A DNA stretch of 49,627 nucleotides from Candidatus Melainabacteria bacterium (lineage in GTDB: Bacteria > Cyanobacteriota > Vampirovibrionia > Obscuribacterales > Obscuribacteraceae). Shown piece after piece: positions 16,079 to 24,815 of the stretch. Position numbers and translations under genes: made by a program. The stretch lies in assembly GCA_012965515.1 (NCBI GenBank), contig DTSE01000470.1, forward strand, positions 1-49,627. Direction: 5' to 3'. The notes beneath the pieces were generated by a model. That model searched no databases. It was not told where the DNA came from and saw only the letters and a program-made list of their open reading frames with translations. Numbering within the stretch: the first letter of the stretch is position 1; the number at the start of each line of letters is the position of its first letter.

Positions 16079-16135
16079 GCCTATTGCCCTTGCCCTTCTG
16101 TCTTCTTCTGCCCCTTGGCACAGGTCTTGCCCTTT

Positions 16136-17521
16136 CTAATGAGGCGGCATGGGGATCCAAACCGGAGGCTTTCCTGGAAATTTCATCTTGCTCAAAATTG
16201 CTTTGTCATCAGCACCATGCGGTTTCAAATAGACATAGTAACTATCATTTCGCTCAACGAGATCGTCTTTAGGTTGACTGCGAGGACTGATAAGCATGTC
16301 GTTGGTCAATCGCACGTGCATGTAATAAGGAAGCAATTGGGTGAAATCGGGAACGTCCGGCACCATTTCGTATCTGAGAAGCTTGGTGCCTGTGACTTTC
16401 AGCACCTGCGAATTCCCTGTTTCCAACGACTTCATTGGCACCTCCAACCAACTTGTTCCTACCTGTACAAATCCTCTTACCAAAGGAGACATCACATACA
16501 AAGGTTCGTCGCCTTTCGTATTTCGTAAGTAGAGAGTGACGACGTAGGACTTGCCTTCGCCAAATTCAACACTCTTCAAGTCTGCTCGAAGTCCCTGCAT
16601 TGCCAGCTCTTCAAGCGCCATCTTGCGCTGTGCTTTAGCTTGGATCTCAGTGCGTTCGTAATCAGCAACTGCCCAGTTAATGCACCAGGCGATAACACAG
16701 ATCGGCACAATCCACATTACAAAGCGACCGACAAACGCTTCCACACCTTCGCCAAGCCGAACCTTTTCATTGGCTGCTTTTTCAGAAGATACTTCATACA
16801 GATTATTTACCGATTCAATTGCATCCCCTGTAATCTGCGCAGAAGAGCCTGCTTTCTTAGATACGGTTTCTCCGCCTCGCATCTCTATGATTTGATCCGC
16901 CCGCGCGGCAATCTCGGGATTGTGTGTCACCACTACCAGTGTCACATTCAATGCACGGTGAATGTCGATTAGCAAATTGAGAATCTCGGATTCTGTGGTT
17001 TCGTCTAAGTCAGCTGTGGGTTCATCAGCCAGAAGTAAACGTGGCGAGTTCACTAACGCCCGCGCAATTGCAACGCGGCGCTGTTCGCCGCCGGACAACT
17101 GTCCTGGGAAAGAATCATGGCGGTGAGATAAACCAACTCTATCCAAAAGAGCTCTCGCTCTAGCGTACGCTTCGCTCGCGCTTATCTTCCCGGAGATCAG
17201 ACATGGAAGCGCCACATTGTCGACCGCTCTCAAAGACGGTAACAAACTGGCAAATTGAAAAACAAATCCGATCTTCTGATTTCGCAGATCTGCCCTGCGC
17301 GTATCGTCCAACTGCCATTGATCGACACCATCGATCAATACATGTCCGGACGTTGGTCTGCTGATCCCACCGATCATGCCAAGCAAGGTCGACTTTCCTG
17401 AACCGGAACGTCCAATGATTGCCAGTGACTTTCCTTCTTCCAGCTCAAGACTAAAGTCTTTCACAGCCGTGACTGGCTGTTCTCCCATATAGTTTTTCCC
17501 AACAGATTGAAGAGCAAGCAC
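16136..17521 (-). CDS. ABC transporter ATPase fused to a membrane-anchored C-terminal domain
   Basis: Residues 1-225 are a LolD/MacB-type ABC ATPase: Walker A GRSGSGKST (37-45), Q-loop Gln89, signature LSGGE (142-146), Walker B LLLADEP (162-168) and H-loop His200. LolD-type ATPases normally stop near residue 230. Here a linker leads to one transmembrane helix (about 264-286) and a beta-rich domain of about 150 residues, probably outside the cytoplasm. The start is GTG at 17521. Its G is the last base of the upstream permease's TAG, so translation is coupled, with AAGGCGG just before it. It likely powers the FtsX-type permease upstream in a mechanotransmission or extrusion role. The fusion is unusual. 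Substrate unknown; the Tat-exported propeller gene at 20424 is the obvious partner. Confidence 0.9.
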   Translation of the reverse strand: MLALQSVGKNYMGEQPVTAVKDFSLELEEGKSLAIIGRSGSGKSTLLGMIGGISRPTSGHVLIDGVDQWQLDDTRRADLRNQKIGFVFQFASLLPSLRAVDNVALPCLISGKISASEAYARARALLDRVGLSHRHDSFPGQLSGGEQRRVAIARALVNSPRLLLADEPTADLDETTESEILNLLIDIHRALNVTLVVVTHNPEIAARADQIIEMRGGETVSKKAGSSAQITGDAIESVNNLYEVSSEKAANEKVRLGEGVEAFVGRFVMWIVPICVIAWCINWAVADYERTEIQAKAQRKMALEELAMQGLRADLKSVEFGEGKSYVVTLYLRNTKGDEPLYVMSPLVRGFVQVGTSWLEVPMKSLETGNSQVLKVTGTKLLRYEMVPDVPDFTQLLPYYMHVRLTNDMLISPRSQPKDDLVERNDSYYVYLKPHGADDKAILSKMKFPGKPPVWIPMPPH

Positions 17522-18804
17522 TATCCGCCTTCCCCCTGAATGAGCAGATACGGTTCTTCAAGACAAGCTTTCCATGCGGGCACCAAGGCGCCTGCTAGTC
17601 CAACCAGAGCAGAGGCGACGGCACAAATGAGCGCAACACACAAAATCATGACTGGTTCCGGCCAGGCAAAATCGATATGTAGAGTCTCCAGGTAATAAAC
17701 AAGCGAACGCTGAAAGACAAGCAAAAGACCAGCACCAAACACAATGCCGGTAATGCCTCCAAGCATAGTTGTAAAAACAGCCTCAGCAAGCAGCATTCGC
17801 AATACATCGACATGTCTGGAGCCGATTGCGCGAAGCAAACCCACTTCGCGCCGCCTTTCCGAAATAATGCCAGAGAAAAGAAGACTGACCATTATCAACA
17901 TGGCAACCAGCATCATACCGGTAAAACCGAGCATGCCTCCAAGCAACGCAGTTGTCGCTTGCCTGGTTGAGGTAACAATGGTGGCACCGGTAACAACTTT
18001 CACACCGGGCAATTTGGCGATTGCAAAACGTGCTTGTTCAGGTGTAGCGCCGAATTTCAGTTTGACGAGAATAGCAGAAATTTTGGAGCGGTCAAAACTC
18101 GCCAGTGATTCGGTGCCGGTCGAGTTTTTGTTGACTTTGCCGTGCAGCATCTCAACGGTTTCATAAGTGGTGAAGAAGGAGTCATCGAGTGGTCCAACGC
18201 CACTTCTTCCGAGTTTTCCATAAATATTTACGGGTTGATTACCTGGTGCGATCTCATCGCCGATTGATTCAGATCGCCTGCTTCCTGCAACAATATCCCC
18301 AGGCACCATCGCACGTGGTGCATGTGCCACCATCCAGGGCAAAACAGTGAAGTCTTTCTTTGCATCGAAGGCAATCAAATTGGCTTTGCATTCAGGCATT
18401 CCCGACATTATCGGCACCTGCAAATAGGTTTGTGGTGCAGCTTGAGCAATGCCATCCAATCGCTCGATTTCAGCAACTAGTTTTTCGTCAATCACTTCAT
18501 CTGTAGGTTGAACAGTAAGAAGCGCGCTGGTGATGTTGACCATTGCCTTGGACGGCACAACAATCAAGTCAGCACCCATTCTCGAAAAACTTCTATCCAT
18601 GCTGTCTTTAATGCCGCTCGCCACCGTGTAAGAGGCGAAGACACCACCTGTCGATAATGTGACGGCGAGCACCAACATCAACGTGCGAGCCGGTCTGCGC
18701 AAAACATTCTGCAATGCCAGCCGCGTGAAAAGAAACAATGTCGCACCGGGCCGGCGACCGGATGTTTTCTTTTCAGATTCAAGCGACACCGTCTCCCGCC
18801 TCAA
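17521..18804 (-). CDS. FtsX/MacB-type ABC permease
   Basis: This 427-residue membrane protein has one N-terminal helix (about 40-65, TLMLVLAVTLSTGGVFASY), then an extracytoplasmic domain of about 220 residues, then three C-terminal helices. The last part includes ERRREVGLLRAIGSRHVDVLRMLLAEA, the hallmark FtsX-domain stretch. This is the MacB/LolC-like topology, which moves or releases substrates on the outer face without carrying them through the membrane. The start at 18804 is TTG nine bases after the upstream gene's stop; an in-frame GTG at 18789 behind GGCGGGAG is an attractive alternative. It sits between the NosZ-like gene and its ATPase, whose start codon overlaps this gene's stop. No frameshift seen. 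Confidence 0.92.
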   Translation of the reverse strand: MRRETVSLESEKKTSGRRPGATLFLFTRLALQNVLRRPARTLMLVLAVTLSTGGVFASYTVASGIKDSMDRSFSRMGADLIVVPSKAMVNITSALLTVQPTDEVIDEKLVAEIERLDGIAQAAPQTYLQVPIMSGMPECKANLIAFDAKKDFTVLPWMVAHAPRAMVPGDIVAGSRRSESIGDEIAPGNQPVNIYGKLGRSGVGPLDDSFFTTYETVEMLHGKVNKNSTGTESLASFDRSKISAILVKLKFGATPEQARFAIAKLPGVKVVTGATIVTSTRQATTALLGGMLGFTGMMLVAMLIMVSLLFSGIISERRREVGLLRAIGSRHVDVLRMLLAEAVFTTMLGGITGIVFGAGLLLVFQRSLVYYLETLHIDFAWPEPVMILCVALICAVASALVGLAGALVPAWKACLEEPYLLIQGEGG

Positions 18805-18813
18805 GTTTCAGCT

Positions 18814-20424
18814 TTAGAGAGTAGTGCAGCGACTGTTCTTGAGCTGCTCGATTTTTGTCGGGACAATTACACAGTCATGGTGCCCGCCGAAGTTAGGCAA
18901 ATAGCCAACTGGTTCCAGAGTGTCTTGAGTGAAAATGAATGCACCGCTCGAGAGCCTTTGAAATCCGCTGAAGATTTGGAAGACATACTTGCCGTCATAT
19001 GTGACCGCCATCGTCTGACAGTCAGGGCCAATATTTTGAAATTTCTTGATGATTTTCCATGTCTTGGTATCAACCACGCAGCATCCGCTGTTTGCCGGCT
19101 TAGGATAAAGCACGGAAACGAACATCTTGCTTCCATCGATCGAGAAGCACAGATGGAATGGACTCGGGTAATCACCGCTCCAGGTCGGGTCTTTCACATA
19201 TGTAATTTTCTTCCAGTTGCGCGGATCGGCATCGGCAGTATCGAACACGGCCATATTGTTTTGCTTGATATTGTTCATCATCAAGAACGATTTGCCGTCA
19301 GGCGAAAAGCCTGCTTCGTGCCCGACACACTTCACGTCGTCCAATTTGATTTCCCAAGTATCCGGACCGGAACTTACTTTCGTAACGGCAAGATTGCCTG
19401 GAGATCCTTCAGGGCAGTGCAGGCAGCAGACTGGCTCCCAATTGTTTCTGTCAACAATAATTGCGCACGACAACATGCGAATGATGAGCGCCGAATAGCG
19501 TCCATTCGGATGGTGCACGACGGCATCGAGACCGGTCAATCCTTTCGGATTGTCACCGGGTAATTGCCCTGTATACACGAGATACTCGGCCATGGGCACC
19601 ATTTCCCAATCAATCTTATTTCCCTTGGTGCCTTCCAGTTCATATTTGCCGGTTTCTTTCGCGGCATTCAATCGCGTCAGGCGAATCTTGCCGCCTTTCG
19701 ACCAATTCTCTTCCATGCCGCCGTTTGGATTGGCGCCAATCCAATCTGCACGAAAAGCCATTTGCACTTTCGTCTTCTCTTCCCCGACTGCACGATTGAA
19801 AAATGCGCATACATCTTTCTGTCCATCGGCACCGGCAAAACCGGAAGCATCAGGATAAATCGTCGTGTGCACACCCAATCCAATTCCGGTGGTCTCGGCG
19901 ATATCCTCCATCAGATTCATCGACTGACCATCGAATTGAACTCGATAGATATGATTACCCATGCCCCATTTGCCGGTCAAACCGCGCTCTTTGATACGCG
20001 TCGGCAAACCGTAGATCATGACGTTATCGCCACCTTGCGTCGAGTTTAAGAACTCGAAGCCTTTGTACGGATCGGGCGAAGGATAAGCGGCCAAATGGTG
20101 CGAGATCGGACAAGAGTCACCATAATTCCAATAACTAATCCAAGCCAGCGTGCGCCCGGAATTCAGATCGACCGCATGTGTGCCGCCGCCCAATTTTTGG
20201 GGTGTCAAGTATATGTACTGTCCGAGTTGCTCGAAGGATTGTTTCAAGTTGCCGGCGTTGACTATTTCGGTACTGGCAGGCAGTTCGTTAGAGCCTACCC
20301 CACCGGCGGTCCACTTACTAATGCCCTCGCCTGCCTGTGAGAGCAGTTTGCGCCCGAAAACCATCCCTGCCGCTCCCAGTGCTGCTGCACCCAAAATCTT
20401 CCTGCGGCTGAATACTCGGGACAT
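18814..20424 (-). CDS. Tat-exported NosZ-like beta-propeller protein
   Basis: This 536-residue protein opens with a twin-arginine signal (SRRKILGAAALGAAG, residues 6-20), so it is exported folded, which often means a cofactor is inserted first. The body shows propeller-blade repeats such as GFSPDGKSFLMM and CFSIDGSKMFVS. Histidines in blade-start positions (HH109-110, His186, His369, His424, HH515-516) recall the copper-binding histidines of nitrous-oxide reductase and of thiocyanate dehydrogenases. The CuA cupredoxin domain of true NosZ is absent. A copper oxidoreductase of the thiocyanate-dehydrogenase type is the best guess, unproven. AGGAGG lies six bases before the ATG. It heads the operon with the FtsX permease and ABC ATPase. 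Confidence 0.68.
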   Translation of the reverse strand: MSRVFSRRKILGAAALGAAGMVFGRKLLSQAGEGISKWTAGGVGSNELPASTEIVNAGNLKQSFEQLGQYIYLTPQKLGGGTHAVDLNSGRTLAWISYWNYGDSCPISHHLAAYPSPDPYKGFEFLNSTQGGDNVMIYGLPTRIKERGLTGKWGMGNHIYRVQFDGQSMNLMEDIAETTGIGLGVHTTIYPDASGFAGADGQKDVCAFFNRAVGEEKTKVQMAFRADWIGANPNGGMEENWSKGGKIRLTRLNAAKETGKYELEGTKGNKIDWEMVPMAEYLVYTGQLPGDNPKGLTGLDAVVHHPNGRYSALIIRMLSCAIIVDRNNWEPVCCLHCPEGSPGNLAVTKVSSGPDTWEIKLDDVKCVGHEAGFSPDGKSFLMMNNIKQNNMAVFDTADADPRNWKKITYVKDPTWSGDYPSPFHLCFSIDGSKMFVSVLYPKPANSGCCVVDTKTWKIIKKFQNIGPDCQTMAVTYDGKYVFQIFSGFQRLSSGAFIFTQDTLEPVGYLPNFGGHHDCVIVPTKIEQLKNSRCTTL

Positions 20425-20530
20425 AGAGTGCCTCCTACTTGAAACTCACCACTAAATGGATATTCTTGCACAATTCCACATTCAATAAACTCGATATATT
20501 TGTCAAACTCCCGTTACCTCCAGCTGTCAA

Positions 20531-22537
20531 ATGAAGTTCTTTTTCGGACCCAGTCCCGGTTTAACGGAGAATCGCCAGCTTATGATCTATCTTGGAGCTT
20601 CACCTCAGGACACCCCGGTTAACTACATGCAGACTCTTCCGACGCAAATTCCCCAACTGCGCGAGATTGTGGCGAAACATTGGGGTATCCGCGAATTGCG
20701 CCCGTTGCAAGAGCCGGCAATGTGTTCGGTTTTGGACGGACGCGACTCTCTGGTGGTGATGCCGACAGGTGGGGGTAAGTCCCTTTGTTTTCAGGCGCCC
20801 GCCGTCCTGCGTGGAGATACCACGGTAGTGATATCACCTTTGATATCACTGATGAAAGATCAGGTTGATGGGCTGATCGCGTCAGGTATCGCTGCTGTTC
20901 AATTAAACAGTTCGCTAACACCGGAAGAAAGGCAAAAAGCAGAGCGCGACATTGTGAACGGAAAGATTCGTTTGCTCTTTGTCTCGCCCGAGCGCCTGGT
21001 GCAAACTGATATGCAAGATCTGTTGCGCAAAATTGATGTGCGCACTTTTGCCATCGACGAGGCTCATTGCATCAGCCACTGGGGACACGACTTTCGTCCG
21101 GAATACAGACAGTTGCGCTTGCTCAAGACGATGTTTCCTAAAGCATCGGTTCACGCATACACGGCAACAGCAACAGAGCAAGTCCGCTCCGACATCATTC
21201 AACAACTCGGTCTAAAAGATCCCGAAATACTGATCGGCAATTTTGACCGATCCAATCTTACCTATAGAATCATCTCGCGCCGCGGAGGCACGTTGAAGCA
21301 GGTCCTCTCCGTGATCGATCGTCACAGGAAAGAGGGCGGCATTATCTATTGCATTCGCAGAGCTGAAGTCGATGAATTGACTCGCGATTTGAAAGAAGCC
21401 GGCATCAAGGCGATGCCATACCATGCTGGAATGACTGCCCAAGAAAGGGCGCAGACACAAGAAGCATTTTCGGAAGAGCATTGTGATGTTGTGGTTGCAA
21501 CTGTCGCTTTCGGTATGGGTATAGATCGCTCGAACGTACGCTATGTACTGCACACAGCGATGCCGAAATCACTGGAGGCATACCAACAAGAAACCGGCAG
21601 AGCCGGGCGCGACGGGTTGGAAGCCGAATGTGTGCTGCTGCACTCAGGTGCCGATGTTTTTACATGGAAGGCGATAATGCAGAAGGCTGCTTCCGAGCAG
21701 AGCCAAAGCCAGTTTCACTACCAAGACAACGATCTTTCTTATCTCGAGACGGCATTCGAACACTTAAACATGATGGACCGCTATTGCCGCGGTGCTGCAT
21801 GTCGACACTCGCTGCTCGTCGCACACTTCGGACAAACTTACGGAAAAGACAATTGTGGTGCTTGCGATATTTGTCTAGGTGAAACAGTTGAAGTGGAAGG
21901 CGCACTGATCATCGCGCAGAAGATCCTCTCATGTGTTGCACGATTGAAAGAGAAGTACGGCATCGGCTATGTCGCGGCCGTACTGCGAGGAGAGAATTCC
22001 CAGGAAGTCAAAAATCGCGGCGGGCAGTCGCTTAGCACTTATGGTTTGCTCAAGGAATATCACGTCAATGACATTCGCGATTGGGCTTATCAGCTAATCA
22101 GTCAAGAAGTCCTGGTTCAAGAAAACGTCGAATCATATGGGCGTGTTGTGCCAATTTTGAAACTGAATGGTGGCTCATGGCAGGTAATGCGCGGAGACCG
22201 AACCAATATTCGTCTGCTAAAACCGGCAGAAAGGAAAAAGGGCGAGCGCGCAAAACCCTCGAAAGCAGAGAGTGGATCATGGGATGGTGTCGATCGCGAT
22301 CTTTTCGAGAGTATGCGCGAATTGCGCAGGCAGCTTGCTGATGAGCGCAAAGTGCCACCATATATTATCTTTCCGGACAGCACACTTCGTGAGCTGGCAC
22401 GCGTTCGTCCGTCTTCGCTGGAGCGCATGAGGATGGTCAGCGGCATCGGCGATTCAAAACTTCGAGATCTCGGTCAAACATTCCTCAGCACAATCCACGC
22501 TCACTGCCAGGAGAGCGGTGCCGCTATGGATCAATAA
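20531..22537 (+). CDS. recQ: ATP-dependent DNA helicase RecQ
   Basis: This 3'-5' DNA helicase acts in recombination and fork repair. Complete domain order: helicase core with MPTGGGKS (77-84), DEAH in FAIDEAHCISHWGHDF and YTATAT; motif VI QETGRAGRDG; RQC zinc-binding region with four cysteines (CRGAACRH ... CGACDIC); winged helix; and a C-terminal HRDC domain of about 75 residues (IFPDSTLRELARVRP ... VSGIGDSKL). Length about 668 residues agrees with E. coli-type RecQ plus a short extension. Start candidates are 20531, 20582 and 20627; none has a perfect SD, and the conserved fold starts after the last of them. It runs divergently from the NosZ-like operon and ends six bases before the converging secreted-protein gene. 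Confidence 0.97.
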   Translation: MKFFFGPSPGLTENRQLMIYLGASPQDTPVNYMQTLPTQIPQLREIVAKHWGIRELRPLQEPAMCSVLDGRDSLVVMPTGGGKSLCFQAPAVLRGDTTVVISPLISLMKDQVDGLIASGIAAVQLNSSLTPEERQKAERDIVNGKIRLLFVSPERLVQTDMQDLLRKIDVRTFAIDEAHCISHWGHDFRPEYRQLRLLKTMFPKASVHAYTATATEQVRSDIIQQLGLKDPEILIGNFDRSNLTYRIISRRGGTLKQVLSVIDRHRKEGGIIYCIRRAEVDELTRDLKEAGIKAMPYHAGMTAQERAQTQEAFSEEHCDVVVATVAFGMGIDRSNVRYVLHTAMPKSLEAYQQETGRAGRDGLEAECVLLHSGADVFTWKAIMQKAASEQSQSQFHYQDNDLSYLETAFEHLNMMDRYCRGAACRHSLLVAHFGQTYGKDNCGACDICLGETVEVEGALIIAQKILSCVARLKEKYGIGYVAAVLRGENSQEVKNRGGQSLSTYGLLKEYHVNDIRDWAYQLISQEVLVQENVESYGRVVPILKLNGGSWQVMRGDRTNIRLLKPAERKKGERAKPSKAESGSWDGVDRDLFESMRELRRQLADERKVPPYIIFPDSTLRELARVRPSSLERMRMVSGIGDSKLRDLGQTFLSTIHAHCQESGAAMDQ

Positions 22538-22543
22538 ATTTCA

Positions 22544-23641
22544 CTACGTGCTGGTCGAGTTTTTCTTCAGTCTCACCAATGTAAGCTGCTGAGTATTTGA
22601 CTTCGAATAGTGCACCAGAATCGGGCTCGACTGTTTGAGCAAGTTTCCTATTGCGGTGTCATAAACAACATTCTTGTTCCCGGCAATTGTGAAGCATGCT
22701 CTTTGATTTTTCTTGTCGACAGCACCGTTGATCGGCTTGCTTTCGTTCGTTACTTCATTGAAGTAGGTTCCGCGAATGGTGCCCTTTTTATCTACCGCGA
22801 TTTGGAATAGCTGAGAGCCATTCGTTTGATCACCGGATACCAACGCGTACACGCCGAGAGGCTTCATGCTATTCACATTCTTTTTCTGATCAGCGTCTGA
22901 TTGAGGAGTCGTCGGAATCGGTGGAGCAGTAGCAGCTAGCGCTTGAGCCTGGGTGTAATATGCGTCCGTAGACTCTAATGGTTGTGAGCCGTAATAGACC
23001 TGGTCTCCCTGATAGGTAATGTTATTTCCATAGTCGTAATAGACCGGTTCGGTGGCTACATCCATTCCCCACCAACCGCCTAGATCGCCCCAGCCTGTCC
23101 AACCCCAAGCCCAATCATCTGCCCAATAACGATTGTTCCAATACCACGGGTGGTTGTTCCACCAATTGCGATTGAAATAGTCCCAATGATTGAAATTGCC
23201 GTTTACTGCATTCCAGTGATCAGCCATTGCCCGAGGCGACATGTTGTATGTGCCTGCGCGGCCGGCCCAGCCAGCTCCTGGAGTGTCCATGATTCGACCA
23301 AATCCGCCGTCAGCAGCAAGGTTCTCTCGTCCTACGGAGCCGAAATCGCGAACACCTGTTTCGCCGGCTCTGATTCCAGTATTGTCGCCGCCGAATGCCG
23401 AAGCTCCCGGATGATCGAAGTTATCGTTGAAGCGATCGAAATCATCTCCTCTTCCCATGCCGCCACGATCGAATCCACCGCGGTCAAAACCTCCTCGATC
23501 GAAACCACCGCCGCTAAAGCCGCGTGCGCCGCCGAATCCACCACCACCAAATCCACCGCGGCTATATCCAGGTTCAACTAGAACCACTGGCAATACCAGC
23601 GCTGCAATCATCAAAATCGTGATTTTGTTTTTCAGTTTCAT
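22544..23641 (-). CDS. Secreted Gly/Arg- and Trp-rich protein
   Basis: This 365-residue protein has a clear Sec signal peptide (residues 1-28, ITILMIAALVLPVVLVEPGYS). A Gly-rich tract follows with three tandem GGFDRGG units (about 48-66). Residues 140-190 are extraordinarily rich in Trp, Asn and Tyr (such as NRNWWNNHPWYWNNRYW). A serine/glutamine-rich middle precedes a C-terminal domain of about 100 residues (PLGVYALVSGDQTNGSQLFQIAV...) that looks like a small beta-barrel. The RGG/FDRGG part resembles self-associating or surface proteins; no enzymatic motif is seen. It starts 42 bases after the end of the NTF2-like gene on the same strand, so it is likely cotranscribed with it. The function is unknown. 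Confidence 0.8.
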   Translation of the reverse strand: MKLKNKITILMIAALVLPVVLVEPGYSRGGFGGGGFGGARGFSGGGFDRGGFDRGGFDRGGMGRGDDFDRFNDNFDHPGASAFGGDNTGIRAGETGVRDFGSVGRENLAADGGFGRIMDTPGAGWAGRAGTYNMSPRAMADHWNAVNGNFNHWDYFNRNWWNNHPWYWNNRYWADDWAWGWTGWGDLGGWWGMDVATEPVYYDYGNNITYQGDQVYYGSQPLESTDAYYTQAQALAATAPPIPTTPQSDADQKKNVNSMKPLGVYALVSGDQTNGSQLFQIAVDKKGTIRGTYFNEVTNESKPINGAVDKKNQRACFTIAGNKNVVYDTAIGNLLKQSSPILVHYSKSNTQQLTLVRLKKNSTST

Positions 23642-23683
23642 ATCTAATGCACCGATTAATAGAATTGACGAGTGTTCGATGTC

Positions 23684-24712
23684 TTAGCTGCCGGCTCTTT
23701 TCGCGGTCAGCACCGGTGTATCCGGCAAAGGTCTACCGAGCAATCTGCGCGATGTTGATTGCCAGGAAAACGTACTGTCATCGAGCTTCTTGAAGAGATA
23801 TCTGGCCGACCCCGTGGAACCATCCGGTTGTACGGAACACCCCTGTGCCTCCCAATCGCTTCCGTTTTTGAACCACCTTGATTCACCGTAGCCACCACTA
23901 AAATCGTATTGCCACGAGCGAATTCGTTTAAAGAGTGGATCATAGAAAATGAACTGAGTCTGACTGCTCTTTTCACCATCTTTTGTGGTGGCATCGAAAT
24001 CACAGCGGATTATCTTCTTTCCAGCAACCCAATCAGCCTTGATTTGCAGATCTCCCTTCGGACCCGCAACATTCCAATTTCCAATCAACCACGAAAGATC
24101 TGATATTGAGGGTGCGCTGGCAGCACCGGCATCAAATTTCGGAGACTCAGAGACATTGACCATCTGCCATTTTCCATCACGTTTTACGTGCACGGCAGTA
24201 TAGTTGCAATAGCTCATTGGATTGGAGGTGTTTCCCACATGCGAGACACCGTGCTCGATGGCAAGATTGTCCGCCGGAAATTCCACCGCATCGATCTTGA
24301 TTTCCAGTGGTTGATTTCCATAGGAATTGAAGAACGAAGCAACTTGCGCTCGTATCGCATCTCTTCCGTTAGCTACCTTGCCCGTCTGATCAGTAAATGT
24401 GGCATTCTCATCCCACATGGACAAAAGTCCCTGCAAATCGCCTACAGCAAATGCCTTCGCATAGTCTGTTGCCTGCGCTCGTATTATCTGTTCGTCGGCG
24501 TCATGACTTTCCTGTTTCGCAGAAGTTTTCTTATCAATTGTTCCCGCCGCGGATTTCTTCGCGGCAATCAGCTCACCGCAGGCTGCAGGCTGCGCGCACA
24601 GAGTGCTGCAGGCGACAATAAACGAAAAGGAAAACATCGCACACGTATAAGATCGCAGTCTGCTATTGCTTACGTCCAGTAAAAGATTGCTACGCCAATT
24701 GAATTTGAACAT
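23684..24712 (-). CDS. Exported SnoaL/NTF2-like protein with second beta domain
   Basis: This protein of about 342 residues has a hydrophobic N-terminal segment ending CAQPAACGEL (a probable Sec signal). The first domain (about residues 75-195) fits the SnoaL-like/DUF4440 fold: ATDYAKAFAVGDLQGLLSMWDENATFTD, NGRDAI and DGKWQMVNVSES. The second domain (about 205-335) starts LSWLIGNWNVAG and continues with alternating strands (KADWVAGKKIIRCDF, QTQFIFYDPL), like lipocalin-type DUF1579-like domains. SnoaL domains bind small ligands. ATG 24712 is chosen because AAAGGGAG lies seven bases ahead; the longer frame starts at a TTG. The next gene downstream is the Gly/Trp-rich protein. Confidence 0.82.
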   Translation of the reverse strand: MFKFNWRSNLLLDVSNSRLRSYTCAMFSFSFIVACSTLCAQPAACGELIAAKKSAAGTIDKKTSAKQESHDADEQIIRAQATDYAKAFAVGDLQGLLSMWDENATFTDQTGKVANGRDAIRAQVASFFNSYGNQPLEIKIDAVEFPADNLAIEHGVSHVGNTSNPMSYCNYTAVHVKRDGKWQMVNVSESPKFDAGAASAPSISDLSWLIGNWNVAGPKGDLQIKADWVAGKKIIRCDFDATTKDGEKSSQTQFIFYDPLFKRIRSWQYDFSGGYGESRWFKNGSDWEAQGCSVQPDGSTGSARYLFKKLDDSTFSWQSTSRRLLGRPLPDTPVLTAKRAGS

Positions 24713-24815
24713 CAATTCGCTCCCTTTCAGCCCCATCAAACTGAAAGTACCCGTTTTTTCCGGACTTTATACCTACCTTATATATGCATATTTGATTCTA
24801 GGTATCCAAAGGATA

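Noticed and set aside
18877-19563. Long plus-strand frame (228 codons) inside the Tat-exported gene
   Set aside because: It is antisense to a well-supported gene, has no SD and no recognisable domain.
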